This document shows, one piece after another, positions 22,640 through 35,642 of a stretch of DNA of 64,000 bases. Under the pieces are notes generated by a model. The model was not told where the DNA came from. It saw only the letters and a list, made by a program, of their open reading frames with translations, and did not search any database. How positions within the stretch are numbered: position 1 is the stretch's first letter; every line of letters starts with the position of its first letter. The translations under genes were made by a program, and so were the position numbers. The stretch comes from Acholoe squamosa (Eukaryota > Annelida > Polychaeta > Phyllodocida > Polynoidae): assembly GCA_949317995.1 (NCBI GenBank), contig OX439044.1:16000141-16064140 (forward strand). Direction: 5' to 3'.

Positions 22640-24300
22640 TTGGTCTCTGGCTATTAAGTTAACAAATAACACAAACAATTTATTAATACCAGCCGAAGGC
22701 TGTGCAGAGTATATAAATCATTTTTTCTCAACAATAGGTGAAAACTTACATAAGGCGCTGCCTCCACCTGGTGTCATATGTATATACAATAACATCACTG
22801 CACCTTACGGTACACCAGGAGTGGCTGTAGACCTTACATACCCAGTACAAAGGGATAAACTTTTAAGGCTTATTAACAGCATAAATATTACCAAGCCATC
22901 ACCTATAGTGCATTTTAATTCAAAAGATGCTTTTAGTGCCATACCTAATATTTTATTGACTTTATTTGATATGTGTTTGGAAAATAGAACTTTCCCGGCA
23001 GATTGGAAATTTGACACTATTTTACCTCTACCAAAAAGTCCAATTTACTTGATGTTAATGATTTAAGACCAATCAGTCTCTTACCTGTACCTGGGAAGCT
23101 ATTGGAAAAATTATATGTAATAGACTACAGGTATACACGGAAGAACATAACCTCCTGACGATTTCCCAGCATGGATACTGTAAGGGACACTCAACACAGA
23201 CCGCCATAGGGGGACACATTAACAACATTCCTATGAACACAATAAACAATAACACAACTTATAGCTTATATTTAGATTATAAAAATACATTTGGTACGGT
23301 TTTTATTCAAAATTATTTGAAAATTTGGCAGCTTTTCGACTTTTTAAAATCTTACCTAAGTGATAGGAATCAATAAACTGTAGCAAAAAAAACCTGTATC
23401 TAGCCCAAGAAGGGTCACCTACGGCGTCCCCCAGGGGTCTGTGTTGGGCCCTGTCCTTTTTTTTCTATATTATATAAATTCTTTACCTTCTATCTGTGAT
23501 AATATACAGGTAACATTATATGCTGACGATGCTGTGATTTCTACCACAGCTATAGAAAAAAATCATGACTGCCCTTTTAAACTATCTGCTTGGTGTTTAA
23601 ATAATGGACTAACTGTAAATGAAAAGAAAACTAAATGGATGGTTTTTAACAATAATATTAATGAGGATATACCTGTTTTTAGATTGAACAATGTGACTTT
23701 AGAAAGAGTTTTTACTTTCCCATATCTTGGATTAACGTTAGATCCACAGTTGACTTTTATACAGCATAGGGAAAAGGTTATTAACAAAACCATAACAAAA
23801 ATCTTCTAGCTAGCAAATGTCTCGATGTGCTATCAGCTTTAACAGTATTATAAGACAATGAATATACCTACCTTTGATTATGTAGACTTTATATGGGATA
23901 GGGAACACAGGGGAGAAACAAAGGAGTTACAGCTACTGCAAAATAGGGCACTGAGGGTTGTATATATGATGTTATGACCACATATGAAATGCATACAAGT
24001 GGAAAATGTTTAGAGTTATTAATACGATGTAAAATGCATTTATTAGATTATATGTTTATATTTTCAATGTCAATAGAATGGGTCCATGACAGGGATCTCC
24101 GAACGAGGGGGCATGAGGGTGTGAGGCTTAAGGTACCGAGAAGTTTCAAAACCAGTTACCAGAAGTGCACTCTATAAATGCATAATTTTGTGGAATAAAC
24201 TTAGGCCAGAATACACGGAGATAGAAGACAAGGACACTTTCAAAATTGAAATTAAAAATAATTTAAACACCTGTTTCATGAATCAGGTTCAACCTTGAAA
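22640..24300 (+). pseudogene. LINE fragment with decayed reverse transcriptase, Jockey/CR1-like
   Basis: In order, over several frames: INHFFSTIGENLHKAL (22700s), NRTFPADWKFDTILPLPK, RPISLLPVPGKLLEKL (near 23070), SQHGYCKGHSTQTAI, LDYKNTFGTV (the usual first catalytic Asp of FD is Gly here), GVPQGSVLGPVLFFLYYINS and LYADDAVI (23515 on). A C-terminal NARS-like segment (HDRDLRTRGHEGVRLKVPRS) follows to about 24180. Frames change at least twice and several stops are present, so it is more decayed than the LINE at 7934-9200. No endonuclease was seen. It lies between duplication copies A and B. Confidence 0.75.
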
Positions 24301-24835
24301 CTTCTTTGTACCTTGATACACACAATAGCACGTTTGACATAATCACACACCATTCATCTCATCTCATCATTCATGCTGTCAACACATGAAGTATTGATAA
24401 CAGCAGACAAATAGTTGAGGTATAATATCGGCAACAGCATGGTGTGTCATACCAAATGATAATAACAATCAATATGTCAGTATAGGGGGCCTAGCAGAGC
24501 TACCTAAGGCAAAACGCCCAAGCTAGGATTAAAGTTATTTATTCATTTTCTTTTATTTATAAATTATTTTATTAACCCATAAAATACTTCAAAGAAAATA
24601 AAGGGTAAGGGTACCCTCCTCAAAGTGTGACCTTTAGGCTGTCACTATGACTTTTATAGGGGCTATATACAGTTATTCTCATTATTGCCTGGTATTGCTG
24701 GATATAACTGATGATGTACCGTTTACCTGCCCAGTCTAGTATCATATTGATTACTCCCAGATGCACAATGCAGAAAGTATCTCAACCCCTTCATTTTGTA
24801 TGATTTTGCATAATCATTATCTGGAAAGTGTGGGT
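24301..24835. other. LINE 3' flank and intergenic DNA
   Basis: AT-rich, with no reading frame. It probably includes the LINE 3' untranslated part. Nothing else can be supported. Confidence 0.45.
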
Positions 24836-27800
24836 GATAGTATACCATTCATATTGCAACTGCTGAGTGAAATGCAGTATTGTTGATGAGTTTGGATCAA
24901 ATACGAACTTAGGGATGACATTTGATCCTGACCTGAAAAAGTAGGTGAGTGGGCAGTATGAGGTTTGCCTCTGGAATGCTGATAACCATTCCACTGAGAG
25001 AGCTCAGTATCAAATAAGAAAAAAGAAATATTCATCAGAAAGGCCTTGGGAAATAAGCCATGAATTGATGATATTAGATGAGTATTTCATCTTTTTAGGG
25101 AGATCATCAAAAGAGGAATCAAAACTTAATAAATCAAGACTTTGATCTGAGCATTATGGAGGTCATTATTGCATTGAGAGATACAGTTGTATAAGTGTGT
25201 GGGTCCACCTATTGTTGAAATTTATAGCATGTTCATCTATAATCATTTTGACTTCCCAGGTCTTTTTTACAATGATCTCTCTGGACTACTACAATGCATG
25301 TTTATATTGAATTATGTTACACTGCCCACATTAATAATTGCAGTTTATGCCATAACATATAAAGGTGGTATCAAAAGATTCAATAAAATGCATGTTTTTG
25401 ATTAACTCTTTCTGACTCAATAATCCTTAGATGATCTTTGGATTTACATTGACATAATTGGGAGAAAGGTCACCCACACAGAAATACCTGGTGATTACTT
25501 GTCCTGCCAGAGTCTTAGTACTTTACATCCTAATAAGGGAGATTCTACTTTGTTTCCCTTGTCTCCAGTGTAGTGACAGGTGAATGGGGGATGACCCATT
25601 CCCCCTGTGTCATCCTCTGTGTCAGTCTAGAAGATATTTGTTATTCTACTGTGACAGCATTAGCAGTAACATGATATTGAGCAAGTCAGCAACTTGTCAT
25701 TGTTAGATGCAATCTCAAATGATTGTCTCTCCTCCCGTCCTTATATATTCAACAACTGGCAGGCCTTTACTCCCTGGCATTGTGCCTAGGAGCCTCCATT
25801 AGCTGAATTATACATCCTTAGCAGACAATATGATTAGTGACCTTGTTTCTTCAAATGCAGCATGTTAATTATTCAGAATCAACATCCAGTAATTATTTGA
25901 GACAAGGGATCTGTGTTGTAGCAGGTAGATGAGAAGCTCACCACCATGGTCCACTCACTAACTGACTCAACCAACTCACTCACTTTATCTTAAATGGATT
26001 TTTCTTGGTTGATGTCTTTACATTAATTAATACACTAAGCCATACATCAATACCATAATCATTTTATAATTCGTTTTGTAAATACTTGTGGGAGCAAGGT
26101 GAGAAATCTGTTATTTTAGAGCACTCTTACATGACCTGAGACTTATAGAGCTTTTAGTGTTAAGTCTGAATAAATAGTTTAAAAATGCTTTGAAATGTAT
26201 TAGTGTGAACAATTCATTGTATATAGTTCATGGCATACTGATGAAAAAGAAACCCCCCACTGTATGTGGGTTTGTCATGCCAATAAGAAAAAATCAACTT
26301 ACAATCTACCAAAAGCCTGTCTTGATGGAAATGCTGTACAGCAGAATTGCTTCATCATAAGTAACTTGATTTGATGCCTTATGGTTTCTTATTTCATAAT
26401 GTCTGTGACATTTCACTGTCTAGACGAACATTCTCCTCCATCTTTTCATGAGTAAGCTTAGCAAGATCAATCATGTAACTGTGGCAGATGTGTTGCCTAC
26501 AACATTGGATAAGCCTATTGAGAAAATATTATAAATAGACATATACATTTAAAAAAGATTCATTTGTTGAATAAAGAAAACAAATCAAATACACAAAATC
26601 TCCCAGAGTCAACATAGACTCGATTAAACACATTTTGCGCCCCTGGGGTTTGCAAAGCATATTTAGCAAAAGATAGAAATTAAAGAGAAAAAAAGAAGAC
26701 ATTTAAGCAAGAAGAACAACCATAACATATATACCAGTAACACCGAGATACACAGTTGTATGATATTCCAATTATCCTCCTACAGACCCACATTCTTAAC
26801 AAATAATTATGAATAGATTGGTCTGCAATACAAACAATGATTCTGTTATGGATTATAATTTATATTGTGTTTTAAGTAGTAATGAGCAGCATGCTCATTG
26901 AATTTTCATGTTTTTCTGATCACTAACAGTAGCATTTCTGTAGAAACTGTTAGGTTGTGTGATTTCCAGTTGATATTACAGATAAATATGGTTATCCACA
27001 TTGAACAGCCCTCATGATTTTCATCTCACAGAAAAATCAAGGTATCTTATACAAATAACAATAATCTATATATGATGAAAGTACATGTATAATGAAGCAG
27101 TCTGAATGATGAGTAGGAGAAATGATAAATGAGTACAAATCAGTGTTCTCTACCTCATACCTGACCCTTCTTGGACCAACAGCACCATCAACTAACTTAT
27201 TAGCTAACAGGATAAATTATGACCATCAACCTATTAAGCATTCGTTTGGACACGTAGGCATTATGAATCACAATAATGTTATACTCACCTTCATTATCAT
27301 TATATTAACCATATTTCCTCTTATCAATACAAATTAATGAGCATCAACAGACCTCAGAATCTAAATGAGTGGTACAGCAAACACACAGGTAGGGACAGGG
27401 TCACCAGGTCACCACTGGGAAATTTAGATTGAGTTCTGACTGGAGTAGAGGTGAACTCATCTGGCCATCCCTCAGGGAGAAATCAGCTGTTGGAGGTATA
27501 CTCTAGTTCATCTGTAAAGCACCTTTTGCCATTCCACATATTGCAGCTTTCACTCATTTTCAGTGACTATTAAGAATCAGAGTTCAACAGACATTCAGAA
27601 AAAAATCATCATTTTTACACTGAATGGTAAAAGCAAATATTTTCATAACGTCAATGTGAAGTGAATGGTGTTTGTCAAAACAAGCAAGAAGCACAGCATG
27701 TAATTGAGTATAAGTTTGAAAAAGTAAAATAAATGAATTACAGCAACAAGGAAACAAACTCATTAATTCATGGGATTGATCACAATGATATAGAAATGGG

Positions 27801-27982
27801 CTGATAACATAATATGGTCTCTGTCTGTCTCTGTCTCCCTTCCTGTCTGTCTCTGTCTAGATATCTTGAAAAAGATGTAAACACCATTAAACAATATTCT
27901 TTGAGAAGTTACACATTTGACTATAAATCTGTCATAGAAACTGTCATTTTGTCATTCAATCCATTTTCAATTCACTACATTA
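24836..27982 (+). repeat. segmental duplication copy B, left part
   Basis: It is homologous to 4983-5889 joined directly to 17723-19830. It therefore preserves the uninterrupted arrangement and gives the empty site of the 11.8-kb insert at about 25746-25750. No gene was recognised. Confidence 0.75.
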
Positions 27983-28054
27983 TGTGACAAACATAGAGAC
28001 AACCAATATTAAAGGAACCGATGGCTTTGGAGTTCTGTCAAAATCAACTCTAAC

Positions 28055-29162
28055 CCAGGTAGCAAAGGTGGTGTAACCCTATTGTGGCCCACACTTTATT
28101 TGGTGTGGCTTCAGATGTGGGCCACAATGGGCTTACTGATGGGCTGCTGACAGTTTCTGTCCTCAGTGAGGTGTGTGGGCCACACTGGGCTAACCAATAT
28201 GGGCACAGACCAGTCTCAGAGTGGGTTTGCGTTCAACATGGGTTTTTGGTGTGGCTGAAAGTGGGCTGGCCTCTTTGATGAGGTGGCGCCATCTAGAATA
28301 GATATTACAGAAAATCTATTTTTTCCTCATTTTCTAAACTTTTGAACCCTGAAAATGCTCTGCTAGCCTCCAGGTGCTAGCCCCTCCCCTTGGCCTCCAT
28401 AGTGGGAAGGAGACTAAACATACTGTATTACTCTTCCCATCATCATAATACAGTAGAATCATCATTTCAAACTTAGTTGGCCAAGGCATGTCAACAAGAC
28501 CTAGTCCATTAACATGCTAGCCTTCAAGTTCATAGTGCCTCCCGATGGGTAGCATACTTCAATATAAAGTGATTACCACAGGAATGGTGTAGTCACAGTA
28601 AAAAATGCTGACATCACCTAACTTTGCACATTTCAAATGTATTTTGCAAGTAGATCCAAACTCTGAGGAAATTTGTGTACTCTTATGATTCATTAGCCTA
28701 TTTCTGTTATACCTTACTAAAGAAAATCAATACTGACTTGGGGGGAAAGCTGTACATCAGACATAGTGGGGTCATCTAGTGTCAAAGTTCAGAACTCCCA
28801 GCTCAGTATGCCTTGTGCAAACCCATCCCCAGCCCTGTCTGGGAAATTATCTTTGGAACAGATCTATGCCTGATTCGGGGTGCCCACTTTGAAACCAATC
28901 TGTGCCCAAAGTGTTTGCCCATTTTGAAGCTGCTCTGTGCCTAAATCAGTTAGCCTGATGTGGCCCACACAACTTGCTGAGGACAAAAACTGTCGGGAGC
29001 CCAACAGTCTTAGTTCAGTTTGCCCTAATAGGGCAACCCAATGTGGCTCTGACTGGAAACCCACCATTTGCCCAACCTAAAACCATGAATAGTATTCTGC
29101 CTGCTTTGAACCAGCTTATCTGAGCTTAAACTGAATTGGCCCTAAGCGGGCTTGCTACATGG
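28055..29162. mobile_element. non-autonomous inverted-repeat DNA transposon (about 1.1 kb)
   Basis: The ends are CCAGGTAGCAAAGG and, reversed, CCATGTAGCAAGCCC. The arms stay similar for about 230-300 bp, for example GACAGTTTCTGTCCTCAG in the left arm and GACAGTTTTTGTCCTCAG in the reversed right arm, plus GTGTGGGCCACA in both. The middle (about 28290-28860) has no reading frame. The arms are perhaps 75-80% alike, so the copy is old. No clear target duplication was found, so the superfamily is unassigned. Confidence 0.7.
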
Positions 29163-29654
29163 AAAGACTGATGATTCGAATTGAAAAGATGACTGGGCCT
29201 GAGGGAGGTTTCCAGCAAAAGAATGTGTTAATTAGGGCCCAGTTAATTAAGCATAGTGTCTGCAATCTGTATATCAGTATCAGCATCCCAATTTAGAATC
29301 AAGCGGTAGGACTGATCAAGAGTAGAGAGTTGCCTTAGGTAGGATACTGCCTGTGTTAGTACTGAGCTGGAGGGCATTTTAAGATGATAGCCATCGCTAA
29401 CATTTTGAACTGCAATTCTGAGCTAGTCTACAAAACCAAATCCTACCCTTTTAATCTAGGGTCAGATTTTCCCTATACATATAATGCCTGCCTGTATGCT
29501 TTATCTGTATATCCAGGTAATGACCCTTAACAACAGAAGGTTATAGAGCCATTCCGAGTGGGTTTCTGCTACACTCCTGATGTTAAATCGAGAAGTGAGA
29601 AATGGTTTGATACATGCAACAGCAACAAATCTTAAAGTCTGCACTTCCAAATTC

Positions 29655-29657
<3 letters not shown>

Positions 29658-29716
<59 letters not shown>
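29658..29716. repeat. (TA)n microsatellite
   Basis: An uninterrupted run of about 29 AT/TA units. The Ile-Tyr repeat reading frame across it is an artefact of the repeat. Confidence 0.9.
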
Positions 29717-29719
<3 letters not shown>

Positions 29720-30235
29720 TGCTATCATGCGCCTAGCAAATCTTAAACTGGAAAATCCACTGACTTTAATCCCACGGTACACAATAGACCTGCATTGGGT
29801 GATACAAAAGATTTCATAATATAAATTTCATAGCCTTACTCTTCAAGTGCCTCGTCCTACGACATGCCAGTTTCACAATTGAATCTGACAACCAGCAATA
29901 TGCCTTCTTGAGGGACATCATCAATTATATGTCCTGTCTATTTTTGAACCTATATACAATGTATATAAAAAAAGCTCTATGCTCCTCTATTGATATTCAC
30001 CAATCATCCAATCAGAAAAGAACAGGGTTGCCGTATATCTTATACCCACTGTATGTGTCAATCTCGTACTTTGCAGAACTGTTTCGATAAGTGAGCACAT
30101 ATATACCATAAAACCCTTATCGTATAATGCTCTTTGAATACAAGAGAATCCCTAGCTGTGACTCACAGGATATTACTAAAGTCAGAGTGTGCCTTATTGG
30201 TGGGATAGGACCACAATAGATCTTTCATGGAGCTG

Positions 30236-32620
30236 CTAATAATCAAGCGAGGTGCATCCTATATGAAAGGTACCATGATAGGTATGATATACAAAATGCA
30301 GCCTGGCAATAAAGTGGTAATCTGCATTCATGAATCATGCTTTGTTACACCCTTCCTGAGAAGGCCTCAGCCAGCCAACCTTAACATGGCATGCTGTATT
30401 TATCGTCTCACCATGTCAATCTTTATAACAAGTGGGCTGCCTATAAGTCAGTACAGACCCCATTAGTTGCACACAATCTGCACCCCTGTCCCCTTATCTG
30501 CACCCCTCCCCCTCTCTCATCAGTCTGGTAGTGGTGAAGGCCATGCGTGCCTGAACCCTGATCCATGGTAGTACATCAAGGCATTCCATGACAGGCTCTG
30601 ATCATTGGGTACTTGAGGCACCCAGTAGCTGCTGTCTTTCATGCCTACCACAAACCTCCCAAGGTGCTTTATAGACTTCTATCAGCATACATGTGCTAAA
30701 TGCAAAGACTACTGGCTTGCCATAGGTCTGTGTGATAGAATGTTGATACAGTCATTGAGGGTCTCTGTGGTACCTGCCACTGTCTGGGCTATGCAACCAC
30801 TCTATCTAGCCAACAGATCCCTGGAGGCTGCCCATAGGGACATTAGTAGTCACACCTAGGGGCTGTATGCTGAGAGGTTCCCAATCCTGCTGCTCCAAGG
30901 GCATTGGTCATCACCCCACCTTTAACACCCATGCATGGTTTATGTGCCCCCACACACCTCATGGTGTCAATTACGATTCTAGCCTATGACTGTGCCCTGG
31001 GCATCTCCTGGCTTCAAGGTACTCCAAGTACCTCATTATGGTCAAACTGTATTCTCAGCATACAGAAGGAGCACTTAAACCAAGTTGAAAAAAATAATAA
31101 TCCCATGTCTATCAATGACTCTACAAACTCGTTAGTGAGACCCCAAAGCACATTCTTTTATCGGACCAGGGTCTTACTTAAGTCATGTATCTTCCTTGAC
31201 ATGTTCCTTGTCGTTAAAACCGCTCAGAATAGTGCGTATTACCTACTAAGTATGACCTGCTAAGGCAATTCTTGTACATTTATGAGCGTACTGCATCGTA
31301 TGTGTCCAAGGCAGGGTTTAGGACTTAGGTGAATAAAATTTATATAGCATGCTTAATCTGGTATAAATGATGAACATTAAATACACTTGCTTAAGACCCT
31401 GCAGAACAAATGGTCAAATTCGCTTTACAGTGTTTTTGTCTGCAAATTGAAACCCAGCAGGGGTATTTTGCAGTTTTTTAAAGGAATTCTTTTTATTTCT
31501 GTTTAAAGATAAAGAAAATATGAAGACTATTTTGACTGGGTTTAAGAACACCCCTTTCTGCCTAGATAATCTCTTAGGGGTATTTCTGTAATTATTAAAG
31601 AATACCTGTCAAGAGAAAATATAAAGAATGGCATTCATAATCTTCTTTAAAGTTTGTTAATCCTTACTATTCTTTAAAGGAATATGCACTACATTTTTTC
31701 TATGGGTGGGAAGTATTTCCTTTGTATTTTCTCTGCGGAAGTTGGGGATAATCCCTATGATGTCATCATGGCAAGAGAGAATCCCTCCACTTATTGGCTT
31801 TCAACTTATCCCCACCTCTTGAAGTGGCCCTTCCTTGTCCCTGAGCAAACAGGTTTTTGAAGAAAGAAAATGTCAAAATAAAATCTTTTGTCTAAAAGAG
31901 AATCAAAGGATTTTATGAAGATTACAAACAGCAATACTTTGACTTTGTATCAAAAGATTTTGTTTGGATTTTTAAAGATTTTTAAGAGAATGGAAAAATG
32001 AAAAGAATATAAAGAGAGAATTACTTTTAAGAAAGATTTTGAAAAGATTATATTTAGGATATTCTTTATAAAAAGGGAAAACCTGCACAGGACCACTACT
32101 CCCCCATTCAGAACGTAGCCCTTGTGACCATCTCTGATTTGCACCCCTCCCACGCCTCCAGGTGCAACGGTGCACCTTAATTTTCCCCCTCCTCCACACA
32201 ATAAATGTATCCTGTGGAGGAGTGCAATATTTCAACACCCACTGGGCCAATTTACGTTGGTCTTAAAGAAATTAGGGGCCAGAAGAAGCTACTTTCCAGA
32301 TGACTGCTTTAATCCTGCAATGCAGGGATTAAATAATTGCTGACATTCTGATCATAGATGGCAGCTGTCAGCCGAACGTCTTTTAATAATCACATCAACC
32401 CTCAATTCTACACATTCAATGCAGGACCTACCCCATAAATCAAAGTGAAAATTTTGTTTCTCGATATTCTAGTAGTACTCATTTCTCAGAACAACAGTTC
32501 TCAAAGTAGTTCCTATCGTTCATAATTAGAGGAAAGTGATTTTCAAAGATAGCCAACAATTGAAAAGTTAAGTTAAATGTGGCATGGTCACCATGGCAAA
32601 CCGGTTCTGTGCAAATGATG
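30236..32620 (+). repeat. segmental duplication copy B, right part
   Basis: It is homologous to about 19900-22350 of copy A. A stretch at 31412-32208 is absent from copy A at the matching place (about 21380). It is rich in AAAGA/TTTAAAG runs and has no reading frame. Homology resumes at CTGTGGAGGAGTGCAATATTT. It holds one unit of the sequence that is doubled in copy A. Confidence 0.7.
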
Positions 32621-32799
32621 ATCATAGAGACTGATGGCTTTCATTCTAACTTTAAATATGTGATATCTGAAATGTTATTATAGGTACAGAGGTTAGAGCC
32701 ACGTTGTATTGTTGAAATTACATCGGCATATTTCATATGGCCACAAAGTGCTGACCAATATTGTATCATCCACACCGCAGGTAAAACACGATCTCTAAT

Positions 32800-33000
32800 G
32801 TTGACAACCTACACTTCGGATCAAAAGGCAAAACAAAGGATGGCATTTAATCTCATCCTAAAATACTGGGTGACTGGGAAATATGAGGGTTGCCTCTGAA
32901 GTGGAAATGCTGATGCACAATCCACTAAGAGATGTCAGTATCAAATAAATGACGAAGGATATTCATCAGGGCTGCCCCAGGCAATACGGACTAATATTGA
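32800..33000 (+). repeat. partial third copy (C) of the duplicated unit's start
   Basis: GGATCAAA, GGCATTTAAT, TGGGTGACTGGGAAATATGA, GGTTGCCTCTG and ATGCTGATGC follow in the same order as at 5040-5190 and 24890-25040. It lies just after copy B ends, as a tandem arrangement would predict. Confidence 0.6.
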
Positions 33001-34360
33001 AAGAAAACATGGGTAAATGGCATAAATCACTCTTCTTTTCGGAAAGATGTGTATGGAAAACAATGAATCAAGTAGTGGAATTAAATATAAAGACACTGCT
33101 TGCCAAAAATGCAAATTAGATTGACCACATGTTATTGAAATTGTAGTCTCTTTTTGGAGTAGCATTTGCTCAATTTTATGTAATGTTTCTTCTGTTTCTA
33201 CTTTGTTTTCATTGCTTATTTTGCTGTCGCCTGATACTGCCTGTGCAACTATAGAAATGACAAAGTAACTAATTGCCTTTCTCTCCCCGCACCCAGACTT
33301 GAAATATTCCTTAAAGATTTATGTTTTCCTTAGTCTAATGATGTGCCTTTCGATGTATTCCTCCCAGTATCTGTTCAGAAATAAGAGAAAGGGACCCTGG
33401 AGAAAGGATAGCGTGAGACAAGTGAAGCGTTAACATCTTACTGTATAGACCCTCCGCCTGGCCGGCTTGTATCATCCTCAGCTGTCATTAATAAAGGACG
33501 ATTTCGCACAATTAGGACCAGCCACCTGTGCTGACAGTCGGTGCACCTTCCCCAACCCTCCAGCGCCCAGCATTGATTACGTCCCCTGGAGGAGGCAGGC
33601 TTAGGGTGCTGGGGGTGGGACTCTGCCAACTAGGTAACTGTAACACAAACCCAGTCATCTGTGAACATCGACCCGGGGGCATATAGTAAAGGATTAGGCC
33701 GCACGGTGGGCTCTTCATGCAAGGGGAAAGCTCTGTCAGACCTGCCACTATCAATTTCGTACAGACTGGATCTATCTTGTAGAAAACAAAACACAAAAAA
33801 AGGAGTTTCACAAGAAAAAGGGAGTAAGAGCAGATAGAGAAAGCATTGCAGTGATTTTATTTTTTACTAGGATTCAACCTTTTAGTATAGCAATCTGTTC
33901 TCGATAGATTAATTCATATCGCCTAGGTTACAGTCCTTGTTTCATTATCTACGCAGTACATCATACCTTGTTCTTGTGAGAGTAATAATTTCTGTTATGA
34001 TTAGTCAGATGTAGAAAGAGTTTGGCACATGGATAAGAACAACAGAACAGTGTCAGTGTATAAGGCAATTGCCGATATGAGCCATTTCAAATGGCCTGTC
34101 AATTTTCCCAAGATTCAGCTTTCCTCAGATTTATACTAGATCAAATTACCCAGACTAATCATTGTCATTGAAACTTTGGATTTCCTTTTAGATCGAAGGA
34201 CATATTTATCTGGATAAAACATTTCATTTATGTCTGCAGCCATGGGGCAATCCTCTTAATATGCCTATTGGCATTTTCCAGCTAGGACCTGTCCAAATAT
34301 AAATCCTCAGATAAGGTATGCAACTTGTCCTAAGCACACGATTTCCAAAAAGGAACCTTT
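33001..34360. other. no gene; intron-like or intergenic
   Basis: No repeat end or supported reading frame. 34040-34320 is rich in homeodomain- and TGTCA-like words, and a regulatory role is only a guess. Confidence 0.4.
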
Positions 34361-34372
34361 CTTTACCAGGTC

Positions 34373-34650
34373 GGGCCTCCCCAGCCCCAGGCCATCTTTA
34401 AAAGGGGTCTATGTCTTGCTTTTCTATCCTCTCTGAGTGTGGGTGGTGTCCATATGCGCGGGCACTGGCACATATTCGTTCCTTGAATCTCCTCTTTCCT
34501 GTCCCCTCTTTCTTACATGTGTCTGGTGTCCATATGCACAGGCACAGGCACATGTATTCCTTTGTGATGTGATGTCTAATGTACTTTTTCCGCCATGAAT
34601 ATGACCTTAGCTGTCGGCTTGGCGTTAAACAACCATTACTCACTCACTCA
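34373..34650 (+). mobile_element. SINE-like retroposon, 278 bp
   Basis: It is bounded by perfect 12-bp target duplications, CTTTACCAGGTC at 34361-34372 and 34651-34662. The head is GGGCCTCCCCAGCCCC. The tail is ATGACCTTAGCTGTCGGC, GGCGTTAAACAACC, then (ACTC)n. An internal stretch of about 97 bp (GGTGTCCATATGC...GGCAC) is tandemly doubled. It shares head, body and tail with the element at 35450-35630. No tRNA A/B boxes were recognised, so the SINE class is open. A target duplication of this length implies LINE-driven retroposition. Confidence 0.8.
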
Positions 34651-34662
34651 CTTTACCAGGTC

Positions 34663-35437
34663 ATTTTCTTTTATCATTATTAACTTTGAAGGGTGGGGAA
34701 ACATGTGAAGCTCATACTTCATAGCACTTTGATACCTGTTTGATACTTCCCTATGTGAATGAATTAGAGGAAAGCTATCCCTCTTTCTCTCGCTTCAATA
34801 GTATCGCCCCTAACCCCCCATAAACCTCAGAAATCAGTAAGCACAGCGGAAATAAGCCGATTTTCTTATTATAGCAAAAGAGCCATGCAGAATATTACCG
34901 TCTGATTATTGACAAGCATTCAGTCCCAGCAGAGTGTGAAATATGGAGGTGGGGAGTCAGGGAAACTCAATAGTCTGAGCACATGTTTATTGATCTGTTT
35001 TGGAGGGTCTGGGGGGAAGGGGGCCAATTCCCACCAGTAGCAGGACCCGTAGAGATGTTAGCCCCAGTCTCAATGATTAAAATCGTTTGATTGATTCCAA
35101 CCCATGGACGTTGGCGGAATTGGGGTTTAGCCTCCAGGTCAAAGCCATAGAACCTCATGCCGATATTATCTCGAAATGAAAAACCCACATAAATCACTGC
35201 TGTAAATAGGATGATCGCACAGAATTATTTGACAAACTGTGCTTAGTTTAGCTGAAACAATTTTGTCCAAATTAATCACATGTGGCTGTCACTCAACTTC
35301 ACATTTTATATATATACTCCAGGTTTTTTTTATTGGATTTCTGATTCACACTTCATTTTGCCCCTTCAAGACACTGTGCTAGCCCACGAAGAAAGAGCAG
35401 ACCTTTTGGTCAGAGGCTGCTTGTTACGAGTTGCTTG
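34663..35437. other. no gene seen
   Basis: Non-coding DNA between the two SINE-like copies. 34920-35200 has moderate GC but no exon signals I trust. Confidence 0.45.
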
Positions 35438-35449
35438 AAATGCAAAAGG

Positions 35450-35630
35450 AGTGAGTGAGTAATAGATGTTTAACGCCATTTCGACAACTAAGGTCATATT
35501 TATGGTGAGAACTACATTACACAATTTCACAGAGGAATGTGTCAGTGCCTGTGCATATGTGCACCACACACATCCTGAGGGGATAGGAAAGATGAGAAGT
35601 AGACCCTTTTAAGTGGGCTAGGGAAGCCCT
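35450..35630 (-). mobile_element. SINE-like retroposon, 181 bp, minus strand
   Basis: Perfect 12-bp target duplications AAATGCAAAAGG lie at 35438-35449 and 35631-35642. Read on the minus strand it starts AGGGCTTCCCTAGCCC and ends GGCGTTAAACA...(ACTC)n. It is the same family as 34373-34650 but with the internal 97-bp stretch single, so this is probably the basic form. Confidence 0.8.
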
Positions 35631-35642
35631 AAATGCAAAAGG

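Larger units (their letters stand above)
27983..30235. other. DNA present in copy B but not in copy A
   Basis: Homology with copy A stops after TCCATTTTCAATTCA and resumes near GAGGTGCA(C/T)CCTATATG at about 30240. The extra 2.2 kb contains an inverted-repeat element (28055-29162) and a TA microsatellite (29658-29716). The rest shows no coding signal. Insertion in B or deletion in A are both possible. Confidence 0.55.

Noticed and set aside
33438-33811. Minus-strand reading frame with a hydrophobic start
   Set aside because: It starts with GTG, has no domain, and no convincing splice context.
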